From Bacillota bacterium (GTDB lineage: Bacteria; Bacillota; Clostridia; Lachnospirales; Lachnospiraceae): a DNA stretch of 12,025 nt. Positions 1 through 7,651 of this stretch are shown here, in pieces. Location: assembly GCA_023423335.1 (NCBI GenBank), contig JAFAFU010000068.1, forward strand, positions 1 to 12,025. Reading direction: 5' to 3'. The notes below the pieces were generated by a model. That model was not told the DNA's origin and did not search any database. It worked only from the letters and a program-made list of their open reading frames with translations. Both the position numbers and the translations under genes were made by a program. The first letter of the stretch is position 1. Each line of letters starts with the position of its first letter.

Positions 1-747
1 AAAAGGAAGTTTTCCTCCTGTCCAAAGATAAAGTTGATCCGGATGCCGTTCAAATGAAAAAAAAGCAGCATCCTTGGGAAGGGGAACGTTATTTTTCCCC
101 GCAAGGGAAAAGGCTTTAGCAAAAATAAAATCCTCATGCTCGGGCATAAAGCGGCAATAGAACTTGGAAGAAAGCCTGCATACACACATCTCTATGCGGT
201 GCAAAAGCTGTTTTATCCTTGCTCTGAATGGCGTTTTTGCCGGCAATTGGATTTTCATGAAGTCATAGTTCCACTTAACTGGTTGCAGGGAGCCTTCCAA
301 AAGTTCAATAAAGTCCTGAACTCGGCGTAAAGAAAACCCGCCATTGCCTGCAAATGGGAACATCTCACCTCGGTCGTTGAAAAAAGGCGCGCCAATATAA
401 CTGTAGCCCTTGTTGCACCAGAATGAAAGTTCATCCCGAAACACCCAGGCATCAAGCTGGTATATTAAAATGTAATCGTAATCGATAAAACGTCTGTAAA
501 ATTTTGGTTCTAGCATTAGTTTGTTGTAACTAGCGACATTTTGGAAATATATATTTGGAAAGCGCATTTCAATAAAACATATTTTATACTCATCTGCAAG
601 TTTTTTATAAAAAGAAGTGTCAAGTGTTTGTGGGCAAATGAGGGCTATGAGTTGATTAGAAAAGATTTTAAGACACTGTAAATATGAATTAAATTCATCG
701 TCTTTAATTGATGCAGCATAAGTCACTATGGCTACAATAGCTTTCAT
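1..747 (-). CDS. DUF5672 family protein, putative glycosyltransferase, 3' end cut by window edge
   Basis: This frame is open from an ATG at 747 to the left edge with no stop, giving 249 residues of a partial protein. I assign it to the DUF5672 family, which occurs in polysaccharide clusters and is thought to be glycosyltransferase-like. The reaction is unknown. Visible family landmarks are YDYILIYQLDAWVF (residues 90-103, with a possible metal-binding LDA), YIGAPFF (117-123), GNGGFSLRR (134-142), PEHEDF (202-207) and FSFE (230-233). The frame ends at KLPF, where family members usually have only a short tail left, so little seems to be missing. There is no signal peptide or membrane segment. 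Its start lies 4 bp after the stop of the upstream GT2 gene, so it is probably the same operon. GC is low, about 31% by hand count over 481-660. No strong ribosome binding site precedes the ATG. The family call rests on recalled motifs, not a search. Confidence 0.8.
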   Translation of the reverse strand, partial: MKAIVAIVTYAASIKDDEFNSYLQCLKIFSNQLIALICPQTLDTSFYKKLADEYKICFIEMRFPNIYFQNVASYNKLMLEPKFYRRFIDYDYILIYQLDAWVFRDELSFWCNKGYSYIGAPFFNDRGEMFPFAGNGGFSLRRVQDFIELLEGSLQPVKWNYDFMKIQLPAKTPFRARIKQLLHRIEMCVCRLSSKFYCRFMPEHEDFIFAKAFSLAGKNNVPLPKDAAFFSFERHPDQLYLWTGGKLPF

Positions 748-751
748 GGAA

Positions 752-1582
752 TTACTTTATTATTGTTGGGGGTAATTTTCTTATTGCCCTAGCTTTATTG
801 TAAAAAAGCAATACACTTTCTGCGCTGAAAAAAAACAACAAAATGTGAAGTCCCGATGCTTTGATTGCGCCCTTAATATATGGAAGGGCTATCTTTAGGC
901 CATAGTGCCTATACATGACTTTTGCAAATTCACATCGGAAGCGAAAGAGACTGCGCAAATTGCCAGTTACTCCACCTATGGACATTCGCGTAACCGGTAA
1001 ATTCAGCCGGAAGCCATCCTTTGGAAAGCGCCAATTGCGGATGACAAAATCGTGGTCCCCGACAATGGAAAATGTAGTGTCAAATGTACTATGAGCAAAA
1101 ATTTTAGAACGTTGAAATAAGCCGGAGTGAACAGCCCCACTCCCCGCGCGAAGTTGCACCGGGGCGTCCTCTCCCAGGCCAAGTTCGGCAAAAAATTCTT
1201 GTCCACCATTACAAATAAGAACACTGCCAGCGGCAAAGATAGTCGATTCAGATATACTATTTAATTTTTTGTGGACGTTGTCCAATACGTGGGCATCAAT
1301 AAGGGTATCATCTGCACCAAGAAAAATTACCCATTCTCCCGTGGTGCGTTTGATTGCTTTGTTCCACGCATCATAGATGCCGGTATCCGGTTCGCTGACC
1401 AGCGAAAGCGAGGGCAGTTTATCCCGATAGGATTCTGCAATTGCCACGGTGTCGTCCGTGGAGGCCCCGTCTTGAATGATCAGCTCAAAATCCCGGCAAG
1501 TCTGTTCGGCCAAGGAATCCAGCAGGCGCGGCAAGGTCGCTGCGGTGTTGTAGGTGGCGGTGATGATGGTGAAGAAAGGCAT
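752..1582 (-). CDS. Family 2 glycosyltransferase (GT-A fold)
   Basis: A 276-residue protein that should transfer a sugar from a nucleotide-sugar donor to the growing surface glycan on the cytoplasmic side of the membrane. The N-terminus is classical GT2: a first beta strand with TIITATYNTAATLPRLLDSL (residues 5-24), QDGASTDDT (37-45), GIYDAWNKAI (68-77), then GEWVIFLGADD (82-92), which contains the metal-binding acidic motif. GDHDFVIRNW (175-184) resembles the catalytic-base region. The C-terminal part has a hydrophobic stretch, about residues 244-261, followed by basic residues. This could hold the protein at the membrane, but is not a clear transmembrane helix. It resembles transferases of colanic acid or O-antigen clusters, but the sugar and linkage cannot be read from the sequence. 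It starts 7 bp after the GT4 stop. Composition is uneven: about 62% GC over 1441-1560 (N-terminal part) against about 37.5% over 781-900 (C-terminal part). Confidence 0.9.
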   Translation of the reverse strand: MPFFTIITATYNTAATLPRLLDSLAEQTCRDFELIIQDGASTDDTVAIAESYRDKLPSLSLVSEPDTGIYDAWNKAIKRTTGEWVIFLGADDTLIDAHVLDNVHKKLNSISESTIFAAGSVLICNGGQEFFAELGLGEDAPVQLRAGSGAVHSGLFQRSKIFAHSTFDTTFSIVGDHDFVIRNWRFPKDGFRLNLPVTRMSIGGVTGNLRSLFRFRCEFAKVMYRHYGLKIALPYIKGAIKASGLHILLFFFSAESVLLFYNKARAIRKLPPTIIK

Positions 1583-1589
1583 ACCGAGA

Positions 1590-2849
1590 CTATCGCCTGT
1601 TGAGGATGCGGTTATACAATTCGATGTATTGCTTTGCTACCACGGGGTAGGCGTAGTTCTCTTCCACTTTACGGCGTGCAGCGCGCCCCATGGCCTCACG
1701 GCGTTCCTGGTCTTCCAGAATATATGCGATGCCTGCAGCCAGTTCTTGCGGGTCATGAGGTGTTGCCAGCATCCCGTTAACTTTGTGTTCAATCATATCT
1801 GGAATGCCCCCCACGGCAAAACCGGCAACCGGTGTGCCGCAAGCCAGCGCCTCTAGTGTTGTGTTGGAAAAACTTTCCTCACGAGAGGGGCAAACAAAAA
1901 CATCCGCAGCGGAATAGGCAAGGGCTAGTGTAAGCTCATCGTGCAATTCTCCCAAAAACAATGTCGTAAGATTGTGTGTCTGCTTTATTGTGCTATGAGA
2001 AGCCCCAAAAACCAAGCACGTTGTATCCTTCTTGGTGTGCGAGGGAAAAACACTCAATGCTTGTGCCAAAAGGTCATATCCTTTCCGAGGATCATTGGTT
2101 GCCGAGCAGGCTCCAAAAAGAATGTAGTGCCCATGTGCGGGCAAACCCAAAAGATTCCGCGCAATGTTCTTTGGGATAGGCCGAAATATTTCTGTATCAA
2201 TGGTGTTGGGCAACTGAACGGTTTGAAAATCTTTTAACAGCGCACTTTGCTCAATGTCTGCGGCAAACTGTTTGCTTAGACCGATGACTGTTGGTTGTAA
2301 CTTTTTATAGGCGCGTTCTTTCAGCTGCCATTGCAGCTTGGCAAGATCGCACGGAAATTTTCGTGACAATTCCGGGCAGTTGTAACATTGTTGTTGCCAT
2401 TTCTGGCACGACCTGAAGTAGTGACAGCCCCCAGTAAATGCCCAAGTGTCGTGCAGCGTCCAGACTGTTTTAACCGAAAGGCTGGCGATTTGTTGTAACA
2501 CATATGGACTAATAAAATTGCCAGCAATCCAGTGCAGATGGACGATATCTGGTTGCAATGCTTTTATTGCCGAAGCAAGCCTATTCGGCAGCAGGTATGC
2601 GGAAAAAAAAGTGTTTGCCTTGGGCGCATACCAGGAAAGCAGTTTGTCATTGGCCTTAGAAAGAATTTTTCCAGAAATATTTGATCTATAGCATGGTAGC
2701 GCAACTACATCAGCAGCATCCGAATCTTTTTCTTTTACGCCTAGCGTGGACGCAACACGTCCATCCTGATTCAGAGCGGTATGCAGACGGCGCGCGGCGA
2801 TGGCCGCGCCCCCTCTGTTTTCAAACGTATTGAGGTGAAGAATTTTCAT
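1590..2849 (-). CDS. Family 4 glycosyltransferase (GT-B fold)
   Basis: A 419-residue retaining glycosyltransferase, full length for the family. The N-terminal acceptor domain begins MKILHLNTFENRGGAAIAARRL, with the glycine-rich loop at residues 12-14. It continues with DIVHLHWI (101-108) and LHDTWAFTGGCHYF (132-145). The C-terminal donor domain carries the SREESFSNTTLEALACG block (322-338), where E325 and E333 form the EX7E motif of GT4 enzymes, followed by GTPVAGFAVGGIPDMI (338-353). The subfamily with HDTWAFTGGCHY is found in colanic acid and O-antigen clusters (WcaC-like). A cluster of four cysteines (C142, C148, C155, C158) lies next to that motif. The protein probably adds one sugar to the polymer in the cytoplasm, but which sugar cannot be told. 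It follows an 82-bp AT-rich spacer, the largest gap in the left half, so it may have its own weak promoter. Seven bp separate it from the next gene. Confidence 0.92.
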   Translation of the reverse strand: MKILHLNTFENRGGAAIAARRLHTALNQDGRVASTLGVKEKDSDAADVVALPCYRSNISGKILSKANDKLLSWYAPKANTFFSAYLLPNRLASAIKALQPDIVHLHWIAGNFISPYVLQQIASLSVKTVWTLHDTWAFTGGCHYFRSCQKWQQQCYNCPELSRKFPCDLAKLQWQLKERAYKKLQPTVIGLSKQFAADIEQSALLKDFQTVQLPNTIDTEIFRPIPKNIARNLLGLPAHGHYILFGACSATNDPRKGYDLLAQALSVFPSHTKKDTTCLVFGASHSTIKQTHNLTTLFLGELHDELTLALAYSAADVFVCPSREESFSNTTLEALACGTPVAGFAVGGIPDMIEHKVNGMLATPHDPQELAAGIAYILEDQERREAMGRAARRKVEENYAYPVVAKQYIELYNRILNRR

Positions 2850-2931
2850 TAGTTAATTACGTGCGTTGCCTATTTACTTTTTATAGTAAAAAACGCTAGT
2901 TACAAATTTTAATAAAAACGGGTTATTATGG
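2850..2931. other. AT-rich intergenic spacer, possible weak promoter
   Basis: This 82-bp gap is the only sizeable one between the transferase genes and is very AT-rich. Read on the minus strand it has a TATAAA element (+ strand 2881-2886) that would suit a -10 box. Only a poor -35 match lies at a proper distance: TTGTAA is 14 bp away, which is too close. An AT-only-loop inverted repeat, TTTACT at 2873-2878 and AGTAAA at 2885-2890, overlaps it. There is no GC stem followed by a T run, so I see no intrinsic terminator. It may be a secondary promoter for the GT4 gene or just a scar from cassette shuffling. Confidence 0.35.
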
Positions 2932-3903
2932 TTATTCACACAGTTTTCGTAAAAATGTACGGGCTATGCGTTTAAAGGCTGGGGGCGTATTTCTTCCCAA
3001 AATGTCGCGAACTTTGTGGTAGAGCCTGAAATCTTGAATGGCGTATACACTTTTGTAAGATAGTACAATTTGTTCATCAGGCTCAATTCCGGCGGCAAAG
3101 AAAGACTCCGCCTTCACCAAGCTGATATCATTATCATACCGCGCAGTTTCCTCCGTACAATGCGTACCGCTGCCCATCCCGATATTGGTCGTGTATGACC
3201 GCACGGGGTTAATGCCAAACTGCCCATTTTTAAAGCGCCAATAGTCGGCGCGAATATCCCAAGTATCAATTTTACCGGTCAGTTGGGCATCCAGCATCGG
3301 GCTCATGTCCTCTCCGCCAGCATTAAAAGCTTTCTGTCGTTGCGGCGAAGCCTTAAACGAGGCGTAGTCGGAGATGTTCCAATCAATTCCCTCGAACCGA
3401 TCTCGCCACGAGGCCCAACCCCAGCAGTTGAAGCGAGGAATGGCATAGATGTCGTGCGGGTAGTCACGGGGGATTTTGAAAATACTTGGCGGAGGCGACC
3501 ATGCGGAGATATTAAAAATCCGTTTGTCATCCGCATAATAATCCAATCCGTCATTCAAAAACCGCAAGGTATGGGGAGAAGTCAGAATATCGTCTTCAAT
3601 GACAATAAGCTTCTCATATTGCGCGAACATCTGTGTCAGGCCATCAATAATAGAATTTGCACAGCCCAAATTTTTATCACGCTCCACAATGCTAAGCGAA
3701 GCAAAGCCTTGGGCAGATTTGGCCATTTTGCGCACAGCATTGGTTTGTTCTGTCTCTGTATCAGAACGCGGGCCGTCACAAAAAATGGTCAGATCGCTTT
3801 GAGCCGCCAAGTTGTTGGCGGCCAGAGCCTCTAGGGTGCGGCCCAGATGGTCTGGACGATTGAACGCGAAAACGGCTATAGGCGCGATGTTATTATTGTT
3901 CAT
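2932..3903 (-). CDS. Family 2-like glycosyltransferase (GNT-I-related GT-A domain)
   Basis: A 323-residue cytoplasmic transferase. The start of the domain reads PIAVFAFNRPDHLGRTLEAL (residues 8-27), followed by LTIFCDGPRSD (38-48), NLGCANSIIDGL (78-89) and LIVIEDDILTSP (99-110), where EDD is the expected metal-binding site. Farther on, FNCWGWASWRDRFEG (158-172) is a block typical of this group of bacterial transferases, which resembles the GNT-I superfamily. The last 70 residues are less conserved and basic. No signal peptide or membrane helix is visible. Its start overlaps the end of the fkbM-type gene by 11 bp, which points to translational coupling in one operon. The donor and acceptor sugars are unknown. 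GC is about 52% in a sampled stretch (3301-3360), clearly above the fkbM gene beside it. Confidence 0.88.
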   Translation of the reverse strand: MNNNNIAPIAVFAFNRPDHLGRTLEALAANNLAAQSDLTIFCDGPRSDTETEQTNAVRKMAKSAQGFASLSIVERDKNLGCANSIIDGLTQMFAQYEKLIVIEDDILTSPHTLRFLNDGLDYYADDKRIFNISAWSPPPSIFKIPRDYPHDIYAIPRFNCWGWASWRDRFEGIDWNISDYASFKASPQRQKAFNAGGEDMSPMLDAQLTGKIDTWDIRADYWRFKNGQFGINPVRSYTTNIGMGSGTHCTEETARYDNDISLVKAESFFAAGIEPDEQIVLSYKSVYAIQDFRLYHKVRDILGRNTPPAFKRIARTFLRKLCE

Positions 3904-4615
3904 AGGTGAGGTAGATTGCGTTTAGTGCTTTTCCGATAATAAAGTATCCTTTCTCAATTAAAAACAATATCGCAGGGTCAGATCTAAGCGAGGACACGTC
4001 AAGCGACTTAGATGACAAAGATTCTATTATAATAAGTTTCGGTAAAAACTTGCTCCAATTGTTTGAGCGTAACACTCCTAATTCCATGGTCTCGACATCT
4101 ATTGTCATTAAATCAATATCCCGGTTTGCAGGCAGGTAGTTGTCTAATACAGAAGACAGCGTTTTTGACTTTACAGTAATAGTGCTATTTAGCTTTGAAT
4201 AGCCATGTGAAATGATTTCATTGGCTCTGGTCTCTGACAAAGTATTATACGCAGGCTCTTCAAAGGAATAGTATCTAATATCGCCAGTGTGTTCTGAGAT
4301 ACATAATTCAAGATTAACATCATCTGGACGTTCTTTTTTAAAAATATCCATACTTCCTGGCAAGGGGTCGATATTTATCCCCCGCCAACCAGCTAAGTAA
4401 AGTAAATGTGTATTTGAAAAACGTATAGGATGGTGTGCACCAACGTCTATATATGTCCCCTTATGGCTCTTATCAAAAAAATTGGTTGCAAATATATCTT
4501 CTCCATTCTGTCCATAATATTGCATGGCGTATGGATTCATATCACAAATGCGTGCGATTTTTTGACAAAAATTTGATTTTTTTATAATTTTCTTTAGAAT
4601 GTCTTTTGTTTTCAT
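3893..4615 (-). CDS. FkbM family SAM-dependent methyltransferase
   Basis: A 240-residue methyltransferase of the FkbM type, probably O-methylating a sugar of the exported glycan. Family landmarks are YGQNGEDIFATNFF (residues 34-47), YIDVGAHHP (55-63, the SAM-binding loop), RFSNTHLLYLAGWRGINIDP (65-84), and DLMTIDVETMELGVL (168-182), which matches the DxxxIDVExxE strand-loop of the family. Its ATG overlaps the wzt stop by 4 bp (ATGA), and its end overlaps the next transferase by 11 bp, so it is tightly coupled to both. GC is about 37.5% over 3961-4560, the same as the neighbouring C-terminal half of wzt and far below the backbone. In other ABC-exported glycans a methyl cap on the non-reducing end stops chain growth and is read by the Wzt C-terminal domain. 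Gene position makes that role a fair guess here, but nothing in the sequence proves which sugar is methylated. Confidence 0.9.
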   Translation of the reverse strand: MKTKDILKKIIKKSNFCQKIARICDMNPYAMQYYGQNGEDIFATNFFDKSHKGTYIDVGAHHPIRFSNTHLLYLAGWRGINIDPLPGSMDIFKKERPDDVNLELCISEHTGDIRYYSFEEPAYNTLSETRANEIISHGYSKLNSTITVKSKTLSSVLDNYLPANRDIDLMTIDVETMELGVLRSNNWSKFLPKLIIIESLSSKSLDVSSLRSDPAILFLIEKGYFIIGKALNAIYLTYEQ

Positions 4616-5868
4616 TTTGAATACTCCAGAGTTGCCTTTTGAAATAGCACCCCTTCTCCGCGCGTATATGGAAACCCAGAATTGAAAATATCATCTTCAA
4701 TGATTGAAAATTGAAGCCCTGGTTCAATTCGATCTATATATTCGCCCACAGTTTTTCTTGCCGCGCATACATTGACCGTATACTCGCCAGGAGCCAATAT
4801 CGTCTCAGGAATGGTAAGAACGAGTTTTCTTGTATGCAATTTTTTTATTACCCCTAACATCCAAGTATTGTATGTTACGATCCTAAGGCCCGACGTGTCA
4901 TGAATTGAAATACCAAAATCTATATCATTTAAGACGTCAGTATTTTTCAACTCAACTTCGATTTTAATCCCAGATAACATAGGAAAAGAGCTTTTGGGTT
5001 CAGATGAAAGAGAAAGTAGTTTTATACCACAAATTATTTCCGTTTGACATCCATACGGGCGCCTTTCCTTGATGTCTACCTCTAGGAGTTCTGTCATTTT
5101 TGAATGAGGCAAGCTTAAGTTCTTATATTTTTCTATTGTATCGTTGACTTTACTATTGATAGCAATAGTTCCATGTTTTAATAGCATACCAGTCATGCAT
5201 AATTGTTGCACCGCAAACATGTTATGGCTCACAAATATTACAGTTCTTCCTTGGCCTGTACTTATTTCTTCCATCTTCCCTAAACACTTCTTCTGAAATT
5301 CCGCATCACCCACGGCAAGCACTTCATCCACAATAAGGATTTCCGGTTCAAGATGTGCGGCCACGGCAAAGGCAAGGCGCACATACATCCCTGAAGAGTA
5401 GCGCTTTACCGGAGTATCGAGAAACTTTTCCACTCCGGCAAAGTCCACAATTTCATCAAATTTGCGGTGAACTTCGGCGCGGCTCATGCCAAGGATTGCC
5501 CCGTTAAGAAAAATATTTTCCCGCCCAGTCAGTTCCGGATGAAAGCCCGTGCCAACCTCAAGCAGGCTGGCAACGCGCCCGCGCAGGGTAATGCGGCCCG
5601 TTGTTGGTTCGGTAATACGTGAAAGCAGTTTGAGCAAGGTAGATTTGCCCGCGCCATTACGGCCGATAATGCCAACCCGGTCGCCGGGCATAACGTCAAA
5701 ACTTACATCTTTGAGCGCCCAGAATTCTTCCTGGTTTTGGCTGCTGTGCTGAAACAGCCGTTTGGGCAGATTGAAGATTTCTTCACGCAACGACTTGTAG
5801 CGCGTCTGGCCTTCATGTCGGATAGTGTAGCTTTTTCCCAGCCCTTCAACGGAGATAATGGGTTTCAT
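4612..5868 (-). CDS. wzt: Wzt, ATP-binding protein of the polysaccharide ABC exporter, with C-terminal sugar-binding domain
   Basis: The 418-residue ATPase drives export of finished glycan through Wzm across the inner membrane. The nucleotide-binding domain has Walker A GRNGAGKST (residues 69-77), the Wzt-type Q-loop region LLEVGTGFHPELTGREN (102-118), the signature YSSGM (157-161), Walker B ILIVDE (177-182), the D-loop region GDAEFQKK (187-194) and the H-loop SHN (214-216). After about residue 260 comes a beta-rich domain (PYGCQTEI at 271-278, DFGISIHDTSG at 317-327, LAPGEYTVNV at 358-367) that fits the Wzt_C carbohydrate-binding family. In characterised systems that domain recognises the modified non-reducing end of the chain. 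An AGGA overlapping the wzm stop, 7 nt before the ATG, is a good ribosome binding site. The gene is mosaic: about 53% GC over 5281-5700 (ATPase) but about 37.5% over 4621-5220 (C-terminal domain). Confidence 0.95.
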   Translation of the reverse strand: MKPIISVEGLGKSYTIRHEGQTRYKSLREEIFNLPKRLFQHSSQNQEEFWALKDVSFDVMPGDRVGIIGRNGAGKSTLLKLLSRITEPTTGRITLRGRVASLLEVGTGFHPELTGRENIFLNGAILGMSRAEVHRKFDEIVDFAGVEKFLDTPVKRYSSGMYVRLAFAVAAHLEPEILIVDEVLAVGDAEFQKKCLGKMEEISTGQGRTVIFVSHNMFAVQQLCMTGMLLKHGTIAINSKVNDTIEKYKNLSLPHSKMTELLEVDIKERRPYGCQTEIICGIKLLSLSSEPKSSFPMLSGIKIEVELKNTDVLNDIDFGISIHDTSGLRIVTYNTWMLGVIKKLHTRKLVLTIPETILAPGEYTVNVCAARKTVGEYIDRIEPGLQFSIIEDDIFNSGFPYTRGEGVLFQKATLEYSK

Positions 5869-5877
5869 ATAGGTATC

Positions 5878-6699
5878 CTAAATCACGTCCGCAAAGGTGC
5901 GTTCTGTCTTGCGAAAAACCTTGATGCCAAAATACAGGAAAATAATTGCGCAAACAATGCTTATGCACAATGCCCGTTGCGGAAAGTCTATGGAACCAAG
6001 AACTGCCCATCGAAAACCGTCAATAACACCGACCATTGGGTTGCATTCATAGAGCAGTCGCCATTTTTCAGGCACGATGCTGGATGAAAATCCCACGGGC
6101 GAAAGGTACAAACCAAACTGGGTAATGAAAGGGACTATGATGCGAAAGTCACGATAGGTCACATTAAGCGCGCAAAGTATCAGCCCCGGCCCCAGAGCTA
6201 CAAGGGCCGCCAGAAATGTCAGCGGTACAACGGCAAAAAACTGTATAGGCGGTAGATACTGATACCACAGCATCATGGCCCCCAGAAGCACAAAGGATAT
6301 GATAAAATCCACCACAGCTACGCCAATGGTAGCGGTGGGGACGATAATTCTGGGAAAATATACCTTTGAAACAAGGTTGCTGTTCACAACAAGGCTGTTG
6401 GCTGTGGCCGCGATGGCTGTGGCAAACAGTTGCCAGGGCAGCATGGCCGCAAAAACCATCAGCGGATACGGTGCGACTCCTTCAGAAGGCAATTTTGCCA
6501 CTTTTGCAAACACAAAAGTAAAGGCTGCCATGGTCAGCAATGGACGCAGCACAGCCCACAAAATGCCCACAACAGTCTGTTTGTACTGTACGGCCACATC
6601 GCGCCATGTCAGAATGAGAAAAAGCTCGCGGTAGCGCCACAGGTCTTTCCAGTACTGCCGTTCGGCGCGACCGGCCTCAATAACAAGCTCGTGTGACAT
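5878..6699 (-). CDS. wzm: Wzm, permease of the polysaccharide ABC exporter
   Basis: A 273-residue inner-membrane protein of the ABC-2 type, the transmembrane partner of Wzt. A short cytoplasmic N-terminus carries the family block YRELFLILTWRDVAVQYKQT (residues 23-42) before the first helix. Hydrophobic segments lie near residues 43-67, 77-101, 118-146, 151-179, 188-207 and 243-262, consistent with six helices. TYRDFRI (181-187) and CNPMVGVIDGFR (219-230) are also typical of O-antigen and capsule permeases. The frame stays open upstream to 6813, but that start would overlap fcl by 109 bp and add 38 basic residues foreign to the family. I therefore chose the ATG at 6699, which follows the fcl stop by 5 bp and gives the usual length. 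wzt begins 9 bp downstream, so the two are surely made together. Confidence 0.94.
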   Translation of the reverse strand: MSHELVIEAGRAERQYWKDLWRYRELFLILTWRDVAVQYKQTVVGILWAVLRPLLTMAAFTFVFAKVAKLPSEGVAPYPLMVFAAMLPWQLFATAIAATANSLVVNSNLVSKVYFPRIIVPTATIGVAVVDFIISFVLLGAMMLWYQYLPPIQFFAVVPLTFLAALVALGPGLILCALNVTYRDFRIIVPFITQFGLYLSPVGFSSSIVPEKWRLLYECNPMVGVIDGFRWAVLGSIDFPQRALCISIVCAIIFLYFGIKVFRKTERTFADVI

Positions 6700-6704
6700 G
6701 GATG

Positions 6705-7646
6705 TTAATAGCCCCGGTTCTGCTGATTTTGCAAAAAATCGTTGTAAGCGTCGTGCAGGCCTTCTTTCAGGTCCACCCGTGGTTTCCAGCCCATATTGAA
6801 AATTTTGCTGCAATCCATAAGTTTGCGCGGCGTACCATCGGGCTTTGTGGGGTCGGTGTCAATGCTGCCCTCAAAGCCTACCACACGGGCAATAAGCCGG
6901 GCGACCTCAATGATGCGGATGTCGGAGCCGCAGCCCACGTTGACGTGTTCAAAATCTGAGTAGTTTTTCAGCAGAAAAATACAGGCTTCGGCCATGTCAT
7001 CCACATAGAGAAATTCGCGCAGGGCATTGCCCGTTCCCCATATGGTCACCTTTTCGGCTCCGGCCATTTTGGCTTCATGAAAACGGCGGATAAGCGCCGG
7101 GATCACATGGCTGTTTTCCGGGTGGTAATTATCGCCTGGGCCATACAGATTGGTTGGCATGGCGCTGATGGCGTCAAAGCCATACTGCTTGCGGTAGGCC
7201 TGGCACATCTTGATTCCCGCAATCTTCGCCAGAGCGTAGGCATCATTGGTGGGTTCCAGCGGCCCTGTGAACAGATACTCTTCCTTGATGGGCTGTGGGC
7301 ACATCTTGGGGTATATGCACGATGACCCCAGAAACAGCAGTTTTTTGCAGTCGTTGCGGTAGGCGCTGTCTATGACATTGTTCTGTATCTGTAAATTCTG
7401 ATAAATGAATTCCGCAGGATAGGTGGCATTGGCATGAATGCCGCCCACCTTGGCGGCGGCAAGTACCACGATGGCAGGCCGGTACTGCGCAAAAAAGGTT
7501 CGCACTGCCGCCTGATCACACAGATCCAGTTCTGCGTGCGTGCGCGTCAGCAGGTTTTCATAGCCATCACGGGCAAGAGCGCGACAAATGGCACTGCCCA
7601 CAAGCCCGCGGTGGCCTGCTACATAAATAAGCGAATCTTTGTCCAT
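6705..7646 (-). CDS. fcl: GDP-L-fucose synthase (GDP-4-keto-6-deoxy-D-mannose 3,5-epimerase/4-reductase)
   Basis: A 313-residue cytoplasmic enzyme that turns the Gmd product into GDP-L-fucose using NADPH. It belongs to the short-chain dehydrogenase/reductase family with an N-terminal Rossmann fold: GHRGLVGSAI (residues 11-20) is the dinucleotide loop. The catalytic residues known from E. coli GDP-fucose synthase have counterparts here: the SSC triad region (108-110, with C110 as epimerase cysteine), Y137 and K141 of the YxxxK motif, and H180 in SHVIPAL. Other family blocks are AAAKVGGIHAN (63-73), PTNLYGPGDNYHPENSHV (164-181) and REFLYVDDMAEA (210-221). Length is normal and nothing is broken. 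It starts 5 bp after the gmd stop and ends 5 bp before wzm, which ties fucose supply directly to the exporter operon. Other names in use are wcaG and fucose synthetase. Confidence 0.96.
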   Translation of the reverse strand: MDKDSLIYVAGHRGLVGSAICRALARDGYENLLTRTHAELDLCDQAAVRTFFAQYRPAIVVLAAAKVGGIHANATYPAEFIYQNLQIQNNVIDSAYRNDCKKLLFLGSSCIYPKMCPQPIKEEYLFTGPLEPTNDAYALAKIAGIKMCQAYRKQYGFDAISAMPTNLYGPGDNYHPENSHVIPALIRRFHEAKMAGAEKVTIWGTGNALREFLYVDDMAEACIFLLKNYSDFEHVNVGCGSDIRIIEVARLIARVVGFEGSIDTDPTKPDGTPRKLMDCSKIFNMGWKPRVDLKEGLHDAYNDFLQNQQNRGY

Positions 7647-7651
7647 GTGGG

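Noticed and set aside
136..455. Short frames on both strands over the left edge
   Set aside because: They are shadows of the DUF5672 frame, which has clear family motifs and runs through the edge without a stop.
6248..6255. GGCGGTAG, identical to the core of the ops/RfaH recruitment element
   Set aside because: It is on the plus strand inside wzm, opposite to transcription, and not in a leader. It encodes ordinary wzm codons.
6700..6813. Upstream extension of wzm to an ATG at 6813
   Set aside because: It would overlap fcl by 109 bp and add 38 residues not seen in the family. The ATG at 6699 fits the family length and the operon spacing.
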